Below, one piece after another: positions 7,134 through 15,988 of a stretch of DNA of 43,204 bases; positions within the stretch are counted from its first letter, which is position 1, and each line of letters begins with the position of its first letter. The DNA comes from Nonomuraea deserti (lineage in GTDB: Bacteria > Actinomycetota > Actinomycetes > Streptosporangiales > Streptosporangiaceae). The DNA lies in contig NZ_SMKO01000073.1 of assembly GCF_004348685.1 (NCBI RefSeq), positions 1 through 43,204 on the forward strand, in the 5' to 3' direction. The notes below the pieces were generated by a model. The model had not been told where the DNA came from. It was given only the letters and a program-made list of their open reading frames with translations, and ran no database searches. A program made the translations under genes and the position numbers.

Positions 7134-9429
7134 GCGGGTCCCTGACGGCTTCTGCGTGACCGTCGAAGCCCATGCCACAGGAGAGGTCCCGGAGGCAGAG
7201 CTGGTCGAGGCCTACGAGCGACTCGGCGGCGGCAAGGTGGCGGTGCGCTCAAGCGCCACCGCCGAGGACCTCCCCCAGGCCAGTTTCGCCGGGCAGCAGG
7301 ACACCTACCTCAACGTCGAGGGCGGAGAAGCGCTGATCGACGCCGTCCGCCGCTGCTGGGACTCCCTGCACACCGAGCGCGCGGTGGCCTACCGGGCCAA
7401 CGCCGGCATCGAGGACGCGGCGATGGCCGTCGTGGTGCAGCGGATGGTCGACCCTGAGCAGGCCGGTGTGCTGTTCACGGCCAACCCGATCACCGGGCGT
7501 CGCACGCAGATGGTCGTCGACGCCGCGAAAGGACTCGGCACCGCGATCGTCGACGGCGCCGTGGTGCCCGACCACTATGAGTTCGACGACGATGCCGCCC
7601 AGGACGGCTGGCTGGAGGACCTGCGTACGGCAGGACTGCGCTTGCGGGAGCACTTCGGGTCGCCCCAGGACATCGAGTGGGCCGTCGATCGGGACGGCAC
7701 GCTGTGGTTACTGCAGTCTCGCCCGATCACGACGCTGTTCCCGGCGCCGCCCGCGACCGGCGAGACCCGGCTCTACCTGGAGATCGGTCACATCCAGGGC
7801 ATGCTGCGGCCGATGACCCCGATGGGGGTGTCGATGCTCAAGGCCGGCGCCGCCCCGTGGTTCGAAGCGGTCGGCGCGAAGGTCGAACGGCGTGATCCGT
7901 TGCCCCGGATGGTGCCGATCGGCGGCAGGCTCTATTTCGACCTGACCGACTTCCTGCGCAACAAGGCGATCCGCAAGCGGCTGGGAGTCTCGCTGGAAGT
8001 GTACGGTCCGCGGGTGCAGGGCGCCGTGCGGCGGATGCTGGACGACCCGCGCTTCGACCCGCGGCCCGGCCTGCCGTTCAGGATGCGCACGGTCATCAAG
8101 GCGACGGCGCTTCTCGTGCCCCGAGCGGTCGCCGGGCTCGTCTCCGCGCTGGCCCGGCCGGAGGCCGCACGGGCCCAGGCCTACCGTGGCGTCGAGAGGA
8201 TCAGGCGGCTGACCGTCCCGCCCGGGGAGAACGCGACCGCCGCCGAGCGGTTGCGCTGGGCGACGGAGGACGCGCACAGGTCGGTCATGGACCTCGACAT
8301 GCAGGGGGTCATGTGGCCGCTGGTCGCCGGCATCATGGCGGGCACCGTTCCGGCCTCTCTGCTCGAGGGCGTGGCCACAGAAGAGGAGCTGGACACCGTC
8401 CTCGGCGGCATGCCGTACAACGTGACCACGGAGATGGACCTGGCCCTGTGGGGGCTCGCGGTGAAGGCGCGCGAGCACCGCGGCCTGTTCGGCAACACCT
8501 CCTCGGAAGAGCTCGCCGCCCGCTACCGAGAAGGCGGCCTGCCCGACATCGGCATGGCCGCGTTCCTCGAGAAGTACGGTCTGCGCGCCGCTGCCGAGAT
8601 CGACGTCGGCACGCCACGGTGGGCGGAAGACCCGGCCCCGCTGTTCTCCACGATCGCCAACTACCTGCGCGTGGACGACCCCGACCAGGCACCGGACCGG
8701 CGGTTCGAGCAGGCCGCGGCGAAGGCCGAGCGGATGCTCGCCACGCTGGCGCGGCGCGCCGCGCGCAGGCGGCCGATCCGCGGCAGGATCGCGACCTTCC
8801 TGATGCGCAGGTCGCGCAAGCTCACCGGCCTGCGCGAGATCGCCAAGTTCGCCTGGCTGATCCCGCTGCAGGCGGCCCGGCAGCAACTGCTGCTCGTGGG
8901 CGAGGAGTTGTTCGAGCAAGCGGACGACATCATGTTCCTCGACCTGGTGGAGGCGCGCCAGGCCGTTCAAGGTGCGGATCTCCGTCACGTGATCGCGGCC
9001 CGGCGGGCCGAGTACGAGCGTGAACTGCGACGGCCCACCGTCCCCGGAGCGCTGCTGTCCGACGGCACCGACGTGGAGGCGCTCGCACCGCAGGGCCCCG
9101 CGGACGACGGAGTGCTCACCGGCATGGCCGGGGCGGCGGGTCGGGCGACCGGGAGGGCGCGAGTGATCCGCGACCCGGCCGACGCGCACATCGAGCCGGG
9201 TGAGATCCTCGTCGCGCCCACCACCGACCCCGGCTGGACTCCGCTCTTCCTGACCACGGCGGGCCTGGTCACCGAGACCGGCTCCCCGGTCGCGCACGGC
9301 CCGACCGTCGCCAGGGAATACGGCATCCCGGCCGTCATCTGCGTGCGCAACGCCACCCACGAGATCAAGACCGGCCAGCTCATCACCATCGACGGCGCCG
9401 CGGGTACCGTGCGCATAGAGGAGGGATGA
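7039..9429 (+). CDS. rph: Rifampin phosphotransferase-like dikinase
   Basis: 796 aa from ATG 7039, preceded by AGGAGG with 7-nt spacing. Domain order matches rifampin phosphotransferase: N-terminal ATP-grasp/PPDK-like ATP-binding domain (LVGGKAAGLGEM; AVRSSATAEDLPQASFAGQ; QSRPITTL at about 230-240), a central drug-binding helical region (GGRLYFDLTDFL; FLEKYGLRAAAEIDVGTPRW), and a C-terminal swivelling phosphohistidine domain (TDPGWTPLF; SPVAHGPTVAREYG with catalytic His about 753). The enzyme family transfers the ATP beta-phosphate to the C21 hydroxyl of rifamycins. Slightly shorter than the roughly 860-aa characterised enzymes. The MarR gene upstream suggests inducible resistance. Other PEP-synthase-like roles cannot be excluded. 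Confidence 0.82.
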   Translation: MKLIQLSQIDASMIDLVGGKAAGLGEMIKAGERVPDGFCVTVEAHATGEVPEAELVEAYERLGGGKVAVRSSATAEDLPQASFAGQQDTYLNVEGGEALIDAVRRCWDSLHTERAVAYRANAGIEDAAMAVVVQRMVDPEQAGVLFTANPITGRRTQMVVDAAKGLGTAIVDGAVVPDHYEFDDDAAQDGWLEDLRTAGLRLREHFGSPQDIEWAVDRDGTLWLLQSRPITTLFPAPPATGETRLYLEIGHIQGMLRPMTPMGVSMLKAGAAPWFEAVGAKVERRDPLPRMVPIGGRLYFDLTDFLRNKAIRKRLGVSLEVYGPRVQGAVRRMLDDPRFDPRPGLPFRMRTVIKATALLVPRAVAGLVSALARPEAARAQAYRGVERIRRLTVPPGENATAAERLRWATEDAHRSVMDLDMQGVMWPLVAGIMAGTVPASLLEGVATEEELDTVLGGMPYNVTTEMDLALWGLAVKAREHRGLFGNTSSEELAARYREGGLPDIGMAAFLEKYGLRAAAEIDVGTPRWAEDPAPLFSTIANYLRVDDPDQAPDRRFEQAAAKAERMLATLARRAARRRPIRGRIATFLMRRSRKLTGLREIAKFAWLIPLQAARQQLLLVGEELFEQADDIMFLDLVEARQAVQGADLRHVIAARRAEYERELRRPTVPGALLSDGTDVEALAPQGPADDGVLTGMAGAAGRATGRARVIRDPADAHIEPGEILVAPTTDPGWTPLFLTTAGLVTETGSPVAHGPTVAREYGIPAVICVRNATHEIKTGQLITIDGAAGTVRIEEG

Positions 9430-9458
9430 ACCAGGCGATGGGCGGAACCGCGGCGCTG

Positions 9459-9477
9459 CACCCCCTCCAGAGGGGTG
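9459..9477. terminator. Hairpin between convergent rph-like and antiporter genes
   Basis: Arms CACCCC (9459-9464) and GGGGTG (9472-9477) with a 7-nt loop, in the 76-bp gap between the two convergent stops. No T-tract on either strand. A bidirectional terminator is plausible from position. Confidence 0.35.
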
Positions 9478-9505
9478 GACGGATGGTGCCCGCCGCGCCC
9501 GCGGC

Positions 9506-10735
9506 TCACGAAGGGGAGTCCTCGCGGGTTCGTCCGCGGAGCCGGCGTGCGACACCGAACCAGGCGGGCACGTCACGCTCGTCGTCGAAGCCGCGGGCCA
9601 CCACGATGTCGGTGGAGGAGTGCAGGAAGATCGACAGGACGATCGTCACCGCGACGAGCTGGAAGACGTCCTGGGCCGCGCTGATGCCGGAGGCGAGGAC
9701 GATCAGCCCGTAGACGACGGAGGCGAAGCCCTTGGGGCCGAACCAGGCCACCGCGGCCTGCTCCCGCACGCTGAGCCCGGAGCGGAGGAACGACACCCAG
9801 ATCGCCACCGGGCGGGCCAGCACCAGCGCCAGGATCGCGAAGAGCCAGCCCTGCCAGCCGACCGAGCCGAGCAGGGCGGGAGTGATGAGCGCGCCGAACA
9901 CCAACAGCGCCGCCAGCTTCAACAGCTCGGCGATGAGCTCGCCGAAATGTTCGAACGACTCGCGCTGCCGCTCGCCGAAGGTGGCGACCGTGATCCCGGC
10001 GGCGAAGGCCGCGAGGAAGAGGTTGCCGTGTGTGGCCTTGCCCACCGCCAGCACCAGCAGGCCGATGGCCAGGCCGTTGAGTGGTTCGTACGGGGCCGAG
10101 GCGGAGAACCAGCGGGTCCGCTCCAGCTTGATCGCCAGCCACGGGATGGCCACCCCGATCACGATGCCGAGGCCGAGTTCGAGGCTGAGCTCACCGAGAT
10201 GCAGGTCTTCCGAGCCGGCCGCGACGGCCAGGAACACCATCACGAACGGCAGCGCCAGGCCGTCATTGACGCCCGACTCCACGTTCAGCAACTGCCGCAG
10301 CCGGGGCGGCACCTTGTCGTTGCCGACCAGCGCGGCGGCGAACACCGGGTCGGTCGGCGCCAGGATCGCGCCGACCAGCAGGGACTCGACCCACCCGAGA
10401 CCGAGCAGGTAGTGGGCGGCCAGCGCGGTGATGACCAGCGTGAGGGGCAACCCCCATCCCAGGGCCCGACCGGGCAGACGCCACGCGCCACGCAGATCCC
10501 TCCAGCCGACCCGCATGCCGTCAGTGAACAGCACGGCGAACAGCGCCAGCTCCGCGAGCGTGGCCACCAGGTCGTCGCCGGGCCGCAGCGACACCACGCC
10601 CAGCGCGCCATCGCCGAGCACGAACCCGGCCACCAGGAACAGGGCCGCCGTGGACAGGATGGTGCGGTGGGCCAGACTGGACAGCAGCACGGCCAGCATC
10701 AGCATGCCCGCGAACGCGAGCAACAGCGCACCCAT
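9506..10735 (-). CDS. CPA1 family cation/proton antiporter
   Basis: 409 aa. The start at 10735 (MGALLLAF) is chosen over an upstream in-frame codon because a GGAGA ribosome site precedes it and the product then begins directly with a membrane helix. About 12 TM segments. The family core is visible: GAILAPTDPVFAAAL (the TDP motif of the unwound helix in NhaP/CPA1), then LNVESGVNDGLALPFV (ESGVND, with the ion-binding Asp). Catalyses Na+(or K+)/H+ exchange at the cytoplasmic membrane. Convergent with the rph-like gene; no operon partner visible. Confidence 0.9.
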   Translation of the reverse strand: MGALLLAFAGMLMLAVLLSSLAHRTILSTAALFLVAGFVLGDGALGVVSLRPGDDLVATLAELALFAVLFTDGMRVGWRDLRGAWRLPGRALGWGLPLTLVITALAAHYLLGLGWVESLLVGAILAPTDPVFAAALVGNDKVPPRLRQLLNVESGVNDGLALPFVMVFLAVAAGSEDLHLGELSLELGLGIVIGVAIPWLAIKLERTRWFSASAPYEPLNGLAIGLLVLAVGKATHGNLFLAAFAAGITVATFGERQRESFEHFGELIAELLKLAALLVFGALITPALLGSVGWQGWLFAILALVLARPVAIWVSFLRSGLSVREQAAVAWFGPKGFASVVYGLIVLASGISAAQDVFQLVAVTIVLSIFLHSSTDIVVARGFDDERDVPAWFGVARRLRGRTREDSPS

Positions 10736-11150
10736 CAGACGGCTTCTCCTCTGTATCGGCACCGACGAACGTCCGCGACCGAACCTGTCGGCGCACTGCG
10801 CTGACTGCGACGGAGCCACCTGGGCACGGAGGGCGACCCGACATCCGCTTCGACCCAGCCGGAGAACCCAGCCCGTCGACGATCAGTCCAGGCAGGTTCT
10901 GGCCGGCCGGCAGCCGGGCGGCCCTGATGGCCGGGGTCGGCGGTGCTCGCAGCGACGGCGGCAAGCCCTTCACGAGCGCGCACGTCTAGCCCCTTTACAC
11001 GATCGGCGAAAAGACTGCCGACCAGACTTCCCGGCGCACCTGCAGGGAACCTATCAAGACATGTCAAGCGCGGGCACAGTGGCCCGATCAGATCGGGACA
11101 GGCGGCCGGTGCGTCGATGAGGACCCGATCCGGGCCCATGCCACATGGTC

Positions 11151-11188
11151 ACCGGCGCCGACCTCGGCAACCGGCGCCGACCTCGGCA
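11151..11188. repeat. 19-bp perfect tandem duplication
   Basis: accggcgccgacctcggca is present twice, back to back, at 11151-11169 and 11170-11188. Non-coding context; likely a slippage duplication. Confidence 0.85.
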
Positions 11189-11240
11189 CCCGGCCCCCGC
11201 ACGGTCCCGCTCGTGGGCCTGCGCCGGTGGCAGGCGTGGA

Positions 11241-11273
11241 GGCGGCCGCCCCGGACACCCCGGGACGGCCGCC
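11241..11273 (-). terminator. Strong 14-bp hairpin downstream of a minus-strand remnant
   Basis: Arms 11241-11254 and 11260-11273 pair over 14 positions with one mismatch around a 5-nt loop (ACACC). It lies 50 bp past the minus-strand stop at 11323, where a transcription terminator would be expected, which supports that reading frame having been a real gene end. Confidence 0.55.
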
Positions 11274-11322
11274 CTCTTCGACCTGCGTGCCACGGGTCAG
11301 GAGCGGAGCCGCGGCCGGATCA

Positions 11323-11538
11323 CTAGACGATCCGCAGCTGGTATCGGAGGCTCGTCCAGCCCACTGAACACCCGTTGTCCTTGCTGGACGTCTGGCGGAA
11401 GGTGAACTCGACGGTGCCGTCAGACCGCTTGGTGAAATGGGTGTCGGGCGACACGTCGTAGGTCCTCGACCACACTGTCGTAGCCGGCGGAACCTGGTTC
11501 CAGGGCGTCGACAAGGCCACCTCGCGCGTGTGCGACAT
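11323..11538 (-). pseudogene. Probable 3' remnant of a secreted-protein gene
   Basis: A 71-codon frame (to TAG at 11323) with strongly G/C-biased third positions and a plausible beta-rich product (YDVSPDTHFTKRSDGTVEFTF, then a Cys near the end and LRYQLRIV). It resembles the C-terminal domain of a secreted protein. No ribosome binding site precedes the ATG at 11538, and the frame upstream becomes arginine-rich and runs antisense into the next gene. A terminator-like hairpin follows the stop. I read it as the surviving end of a larger gene cut by the arrival of the arsenic island; a small intact gene is the alternative. Family not recognised. Confidence 0.4.
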
Positions 11539-11631
11539 CGACTGCCGTGCGATGCCGCCATCGAGCGCGCCCGCACGCTCGCCGGCATTCCTTCCTTCCG
11601 CTGACCCGCCTCGCCACCTGGAGAAACGGTT

Positions 11632-13045
11632 ATGAGTGACAGTTGCTGCGGCCCCGTCCCGGTCACGACCGCACACGTCGCCGCCCCTCAGCGGGCCGCT
11701 TCAGGGCGACGGGAAGACCTGCCTGTGGCCGTGATCGGCGCGGGCCGGTCGGCCTGGCGGCCGCCGCCCACCTGGCCGAACGCGGGATCGACTTCCTGGT
11801 CCTGGAGGCCGGCGAGCAGGTCGCCGCGTCGGTGGCCCACTGGGGGCACGTGCGGGTGTTCAGCCCCTGGCAGTACGACATCGACTCCGCTGCCCGCCGC
11901 CTGCTCCAGGCCGACGGCTGGAGCGCCCCTGACCCCGAATGGCTGCCCACCGGCGCCGAACTCGTCTCGGACTACCTCGCCCCGCTGGCCGAGCTGTTCG
12001 GCGACCGGGTACGCACCAACGCACGAGTGAGCGCGATCAGCCGCCTCGGCTACGACCGGGTGCGCACGGCAGGCCGCGAGGAGGCCCCCTTCCTGATCCG
12101 CCTGGCCGACGGCGGCGAGCTGCAGGCCGGCGCGATCATCGACGCCTCCGGTACCTACACCAGCCCGAACGTGCTCGGCGCCAGCGGTCTGCCCGCCCAC
12201 GGCGAGGACACGGCGGCCGGCGTCGTCGACCACGCCCTGCCCGACGTCCTCGGCGCCGACCGCGACCGCTACGAAGGCCGGCGCGTCCTGGTCGTCGGCG
12301 CCGGGCACTCGGCCGCCACCACGCTGCTCGCCCTGGCCCAACTGGACGCCACCCCGATCACCTGGGCCATCCGCGCCGGCCACGCCACCCGCACCTACGG
12401 CGGGGGCGACGCCGACGCCCTCCCGGCCCGCGGCGCGCTCGGCAGCCGCCTGCACGCCCTCGTCGAGTCCGGCCGCATCCAGCTCCTGACCGGCTTCTTC
12501 ACCCACCGGGTGCGCACCACGGGCGACGGCGTCGAACTGATCAGCCGGGCCCCCTCCGGCGCCGAGCAGTCGATCACCGTGGACCGGATCGTGAGCGCGA
12601 CCGGCTACCGTCCCGACCGTTCCCTCGCCTCCGAGCTGCGCCTCGACCTGGACCCCATCCTCGGCTCCGCCCGCCGGCCGGCCCCGGTCATCGACCCCAA
12701 CCAGCACTCCTGCGGCACCGTCCCCGCCCACGGCGTGGACGAGCTGACCCACCCCGAGCCCGGCTACTACGCCATCGGCGTCAAGAGCTACGGCCGCGCC
12801 CCCACCTTCCTCATGGCCACCGGCTACGAGCAGGCCCGCTCCGTCGTCGCCGCACTGGCCGGCGACTGGGAGGCCGCCCGCGACGTCCAGCTCGACCTGC
12901 CCGAGACCGGCGTGTGCTCTCCGGCCTGGCCGAGGCGCAGGAGCAGCGGGCCGGACTGGCCAGCGGCATCAGCGGCGGCCTGCTGTCCACCCCGCTCGCA
13001 GGCGTGGGCGCCTCGGCGGAGAACAACGGCGGCTGCTGCGGCTGA
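11632..13045 (+). pseudogene. Flavin-dependent oxidoreductase with CCG motifs at both ends, two frameshifts
   Basis: Starts ATG 11632 (MSDSCCGPVPV) and ends NNGGCCG-stop at 13045, but no single frame joins them. A base is missing near 11742 (GAG then VGLAAAAHLAERG in the next frame) and another near 12910 (after LDLPETGV, with SGLAEAQEQRAGLASG following). Repairing both gives about 471 aa with an N-terminal FAD GxGxxG site, a central NAD(P)H site (VLVVGAGHSAATTLL) and an ATGYRPD motif, as in flavin monooxygenases and thioredoxin-reductase-like enzymes. The second repair probably restores a further Cys pair. It is first in the + strand arsenic block. Vicinal Cys pairs at both termini suggest As(III) binding (inference). 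Could be a sequencing error rather than true decay. Confidence 0.75.
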
Positions 13046-13089
13046 CCCGCTGCGCGTCCGCGCCCTACCTCTGGAGAGGAGTGTTCGAG

Positions 13090-13356
13090 ATGTCCGACGG
13101 ATATCTCACCGCGGCCCAGCGAGAGGCCCTTCGTCTCATCTGTGACCACGGCCCCCTGGATACCCGCCGGCTGGGCGAGCATCTGATCGCCGCGCGCCCG
13201 GCCAGCACCAACCCCGGCTACGCCCCGGCCATCGCCCGCATGGCCGGCACCCTGGCCTGGCGGCTGCAGGCCCAGGGCTTCGTCACCGAGAGCGGGACCG
13301 GCCTCTGGCGGACCAGCCGGGACGGCCGCGCGCTGATCGGCTGCCCAGCCGTATGA
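13090..13356 (+). CDS. Small winged-helix-like protein of the arsenic cluster
   Basis: 88 aa from ATG 13090; GGAGAGGA at 13073-13080 gives a 9-nt spacer, favouring it over GTG 13081. The product (LTAAQREALRLICDHGPLDTRRLGEHLI, then MAGTLAWRLQAQGFVTES, ending WRTSRDGRALIG) has the helix-turn-helix plus wing layout of small winged-helix proteins, but no metal-binding Cys. Its stop overlaps the next ATG (ATGA), so it is translationally coupled to the MFS gene. Function unknown; a regulator or accessory DNA-binding protein is possible. Confidence 0.7.
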   Translation: MSDGYLTAAQREALRLICDHGPLDTRRLGEHLIAARPASTNPGYAPAIARMAGTLAWRLQAQGFVTESGTGLWRTSRDGRALIGCPAV

Positions 13357-14368
13357 GTTCCGCCACCGACAGCGCCGCCCCGAGCCTGCGGGGCGGCGCT
13401 GCGGCGCACGGGCGGCGCATCGTGGCGGCCCTGGCCGTCACTCAGACCATCGGCTACGGCGTGCTCAACTACGCCTTCATCGGTGTTCCTCGCCCCCATG
13501 GCGGGCGAGCTGAAGGCGGGCGGCACCCAGGTCGCCGCCGCGCTCACCCTCGCCGTGCTCACCATGGCCATGTGCGCGCCGCTGGCCGGACGCCCACGGC
13601 GGACGCGCCCTGATGACGGCGGGCTCGCTGCTGGGCACGCTGGCCGTGCTGGCCCGGTCCCAGGTCGCCAGCCTGGCCCCTGTACGCCGTGTTCGTCGCG
13701 GTCGGCGTCGCCTCGGCCATGGTGCTGTACGAGCCGGCCTTAGCCGTCATCGTCGCCTGGTTCGCCGGCCGGGAACGGCAGCGGGCCAACGCGCTGCTGG
13801 CGCTGACCATCGTGGCCGGGTTCGCCTTCACCATCTTCCTGCCGCTGACCGGGCTGCTGACCGCCGCCCACGGCGGCGCGGTCGCGGTCATCGCGGTGCT
13901 GCTGGTCACCTGATCCACCTGGGTCACAGCCCGGTCTTCGCCGTCGGCATCGCCGGGCTGCTGGGAGTGTTGCCGGTCACAGCCCGCCTGGTCACCACCG
14001 GGCTGCGCCGCCGCTGGGCGGCGCAGCCCGTGGCCGCGGCGGTCTTCGCCTTGCAAGGGTCGGGCGCGCTGGTGCTGCCCCTGATCGGGCGCGGCACGGC
14101 CGGAGCGGTCGCCTGCGTGCTGCTGTTCGGCATCGGCTTGGGGGTGGGCACCATCACGTTGCCGCACCTGCTGGCCGAGCGGTACGGCACCGCCGCCTAC
14201 GCCAGGCTGTACGGCCGGATCGCGATGTTCTCCGTCGCCGACAAGGCCGCCGCCCCGCTGGCCGCGGTCGCGCTGGTGCAGGCCGTCGGGTACGGGTGGG
14301 TGATGGGGGCGGTGGCGATGGCCTGCGCGAACGCGGCGTTCGCGCTGCTCGCCTACCACCGCCTATAA
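13353..14368 (+). pseudogene. MFS transporter, broken by about four frameshifts
   Basis: Pieces of one major facilitator protein appear in successive frames: VTQTIGYGVLNYAF, then VFLAPMAGELKAGGTQ (shift near 13475), DAHGGRALMTAGSLLG (shift near 13590), LYAVFVAVGVASAMVLYEP (shift near 13680), and finally HLIHLGHSPVFAVG to the TAA at 14368 (shift near 13910). Together they cover about 12 TM helices at normal length (about 340 aa). MFS genes do occur in arsenic clusters, where they may export organoarsenicals; that role here is inference. Four indels of both signs suggest real decay more than one kind of base-calling error. Confidence 0.75.
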
Positions 14369-14385
14369 TTTAGACCGGCATCGAA
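14364..14385 (+). promoter_or_regulatory. arsR1 promoter: TATAAT -10 and ArsR box
   Basis: A consensus TATAAT (14364-14369) is followed directly by TTAGAC-cggc-ATCGAA (14370-14385), one copy of the 16-bp inverted-repeat box repeated across this island. An AAGGAG (14387-14392) then leads to ATG 14401 with 8-nt spacing. The -10 overlaps the last codons of the MFS gene. Repressor bound here would cover the start point, fitting ArsR autoregulation. Confidence 0.65.
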
Positions 14386-14400
14386 ATAAGGAGTCGCGTC

Positions 14401-14793
14401 ATGGCCGCCCCCGCCACCACCCAGTGCTGCGCGCCGATCGCCCGCGAGCCGCTCGGCGAGGCCGAAGCCGCAGAGCTGGCCACGCTGCTCAAGGCCGTCG
14501 CCGACCCGGTGCGGCTGCGCCTGCTGTCGATGATCGGCTCCCATGCCGGCGGCGAGGCGTGCGTGTGCGACCTGACCGGCGTGTTCGACCTGACCGCGCC
14601 GACCATCTCCCACCACCTGAAGGTGCTGCGCACCGCCGGGCTGATCGACGGTGAACGCCGCGGCACCTGGGTCTACTACCGGATCGTCCCCGAAGTGGTG
14701 AACAAGCTGGGCGCCCTGTTCGCCCCGCTGTCCACGCCCGCCCCGGCCCAGGCCCAGAACGGCCCGGTGGACGTCGAGCTCATCACCGTATGA
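14401..14793 (+). CDS. arsR: ArsR-family arsenical repressor 1
   Basis: 130 aa winged-helix repressor. Vicinal Cys9-Cys10 near the N-terminus (TQCCAPI) plus EACVCDLT in the DNA-binding region match the As(III) site type of corynebacterial ArsR, which uses an N-terminal Cys pair with a third Cys. Recognition helix TAPTISHHLKVLRTAGLI, then wing RRGTWVYYRI. Binding of As(III) or Sb(III) would release DNA. Its stop overlaps the ATG of the ArsO-like gene (ATGA). A 16-bp box and TATAAT lie just upstream. Confidence 0.92.
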   Translation: MAAPATTQCCAPIAREPLGEAEAAELATLLKAVADPVRLRLLSMIGSHAGGEACVCDLTGVFDLTAPTISHHLKVLRTAGLIDGERRGTWVYYRIVPEVVNKLGALFAPLSTPAPAQAQNGPVDVELITV

Positions 14794-15848
14794 CCGCGGC
14801 CCCCCGCTTGGCCGATGTCGTCGTCATCGGAGCTGGGCAGGCCGGGCTGGCAGCCGGGTACTACCTGCGGCGCGCGGGCGCCGACTTCGTCATCCTGGAC
14901 GCCCAGGACGCCGCCGGTGGTGCCTGGCGGCACGCCTGGCCGTCGCTGCGGCTGTTCTCGCCCGCGCAATACAGCTCGCTGCCGGGCCGCATGATGCCCA
15001 TCCCCGCCGACGGCGGCTACCCCGGCGCCGCCGACGTCGTCGCCTACCTCACCGACTACGAGCAGCGCTACCGGCTGCCGATCGTCCGCCCGGCCGCCGT
15101 GCGGGCCGTCCGGCGCGCGGGCGAACGCCTGGCCGTGGAGTCCGGCGCCGGCACCTGGCGGGCCCGCTATGTCGTCAGCGCCACGGGCACCTGGTGGCGG
15201 CCCTACGTCCCGCACTACCCCGGCATGCGGGAATTCGGCGGCGAGCAACTGCACACCGCCGGCTACCGCGGGCCGGAACCGTTCCGCGGCAAGCGCGTGG
15301 TGGTCGTCGGTGGCGGCAACTCCGCCGCCCAGATCCTCGCCGAACTCTCACAGGTCGCCCGGACGACCTGGGTCACGGTGCGGCCGCCCCGGCTGCTGCC
15401 CGACGAGGTCGACGGCCGCGCCCTGTTCGATCTGGCCACCCGCCGCCGCCAGGCGGTCCTCGCCGGGCAGGAGGCCGCAAGCATCGGAGACCTGGGCGAC
15501 ATCGTCGCCGTGGCCCCGGTGCGCCAGGCCCGCGATCGTGGCGCGCTGAAGGCCGAGCCGATGTTCTCGGCCCTCACTCCTGGCGGGGTGGTGTGGGCTG
15601 ATGGCAGCACGGCGGTGTGCGACGTGATCGTGTGGTGCACCGGGTTCCGGCCCGCGCTCGGGCACCTGGCCCCGCTGCGGTTGCGCGGCCCCAGCGGCGT
15701 GATCCCCACCGACGGGACCCGCGCCCTGGCCGAGCCGCGCCTGCACCTGCTCGGCTACGGCGACTGGACCGGCCCGGCCTCGGCCACCCTGATCGGCGCG
15801 GGCCGCACGGCCCGGCAGCTGGTCGCGGAGATCGCTGCCCAGCTGTGA
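14790..15848 (+). CDS. arsO: ArsO-like flavin-binding monooxygenase
   Basis: 352 aa. FAD-binding GAGQAG at residues 14-19, the ATGTW motif at about 131-135, and NADPH-binding GGGNSA at 174-179, the two-dinucleotide layout of flavin monooxygenases. Proteins of this type (ArsO) sit in actinomycete ars clusters such as the Streptomyces arsRBOCT cluster; the exact reaction is not settled. Translationally coupled to arsR1. Intact, unlike the CCG-ended flavoprotein 2 kb upstream, so this strand encodes two distinct flavoenzymes. Confidence 0.82.
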   Translation: MTAAPRLADVVVIGAGQAGLAAGYYLRRAGADFVILDAQDAAGGAWRHAWPSLRLFSPAQYSSLPGRMMPIPADGGYPGAADVVAYLTDYEQRYRLPIVRPAAVRAVRRAGERLAVESGAGTWRARYVVSATGTWWRPYVPHYPGMREFGGEQLHTAGYRGPEPFRGKRVVVVGGGNSAAQILAELSQVARTTWVTVRPPRLLPDEVDGRALFDLATRRRQAVLAGQEAASIGDLGDIVAVAPVRQARDRGALKAEPMFSALTPGGVVWADGSTAVCDVIVWCTGFRPALGHLAPLRLRGPSGVIPTDGTRALAEPRLHLLGYGDWTGPASATLIGAGRTARQLVAEIAAQL

Positions 15849-15873
15849 GGCGTCACATCACCACAGTCCTTAT

Positions 15874-15945
15874 TTCGACCCCCATCTATCTTGACGAACA
15901 TCTAAATATCATGGCATCGTGGCCTTTGATTCGACATTCGTCTAA
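15874..15945 (+). promoter_or_regulatory. Three ArsR boxes upstream of the CCG-peptide operon
   Basis: TTCGAC-cccc-ATCTAT (15874-15889) and CTTGAC-gaac-ATCTAA (15890-15905) abut exactly; a third, TTCGAC-attc-GTCTAA, lies at 15930-15945. All fit WTMGAC-N4-RTCKAW apart from the weaker left half of the second. The region is AT-rich compared with the island. I do not see an unambiguous -35/-10 pair. The boxes imply that the peptide and peptidase are induced by arsenic separately from arsR1-arsO. Confidence 0.65.
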
Positions 15946-15988
15946 GTTTTGACGCCTCGGCCTCACACCGCAGAAGAGGGAAACCACC

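Larger units (their letters stand above)
10736..11322. other. Long intergenic stretch with a short tandem repeat and a hairpin
   Basis: About 590 bp with no convincing gene on either strand; open frames here have arginine-rich, low-complexity products. It contains the antiporter's upstream region, a 19-bp direct repeat (11151-11188) and a strong GC hairpin (11241-11273), both listed separately. Confidence 0.6.

Noticed and set aside
7708..9576. A 622-codon minus-strand frame opposite the rph-like gene
   Set aside because: Antisense shadow with no recognisable domain.
11537..11552. Half-match to the ArsR box (ATCGAC-tgcc-GTGCGA) before the flavoprotein gene
   Set aside because: Right half deviates too far from the consensus and it lies inside coding-like sequence on the other strand.
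11540..11604. Short plus-strand frame ending in ARTLAGIPSFR just before the flavoprotein
   Set aside because: Looks like the end of a gene, but it is too short and has no start or recognisable family.
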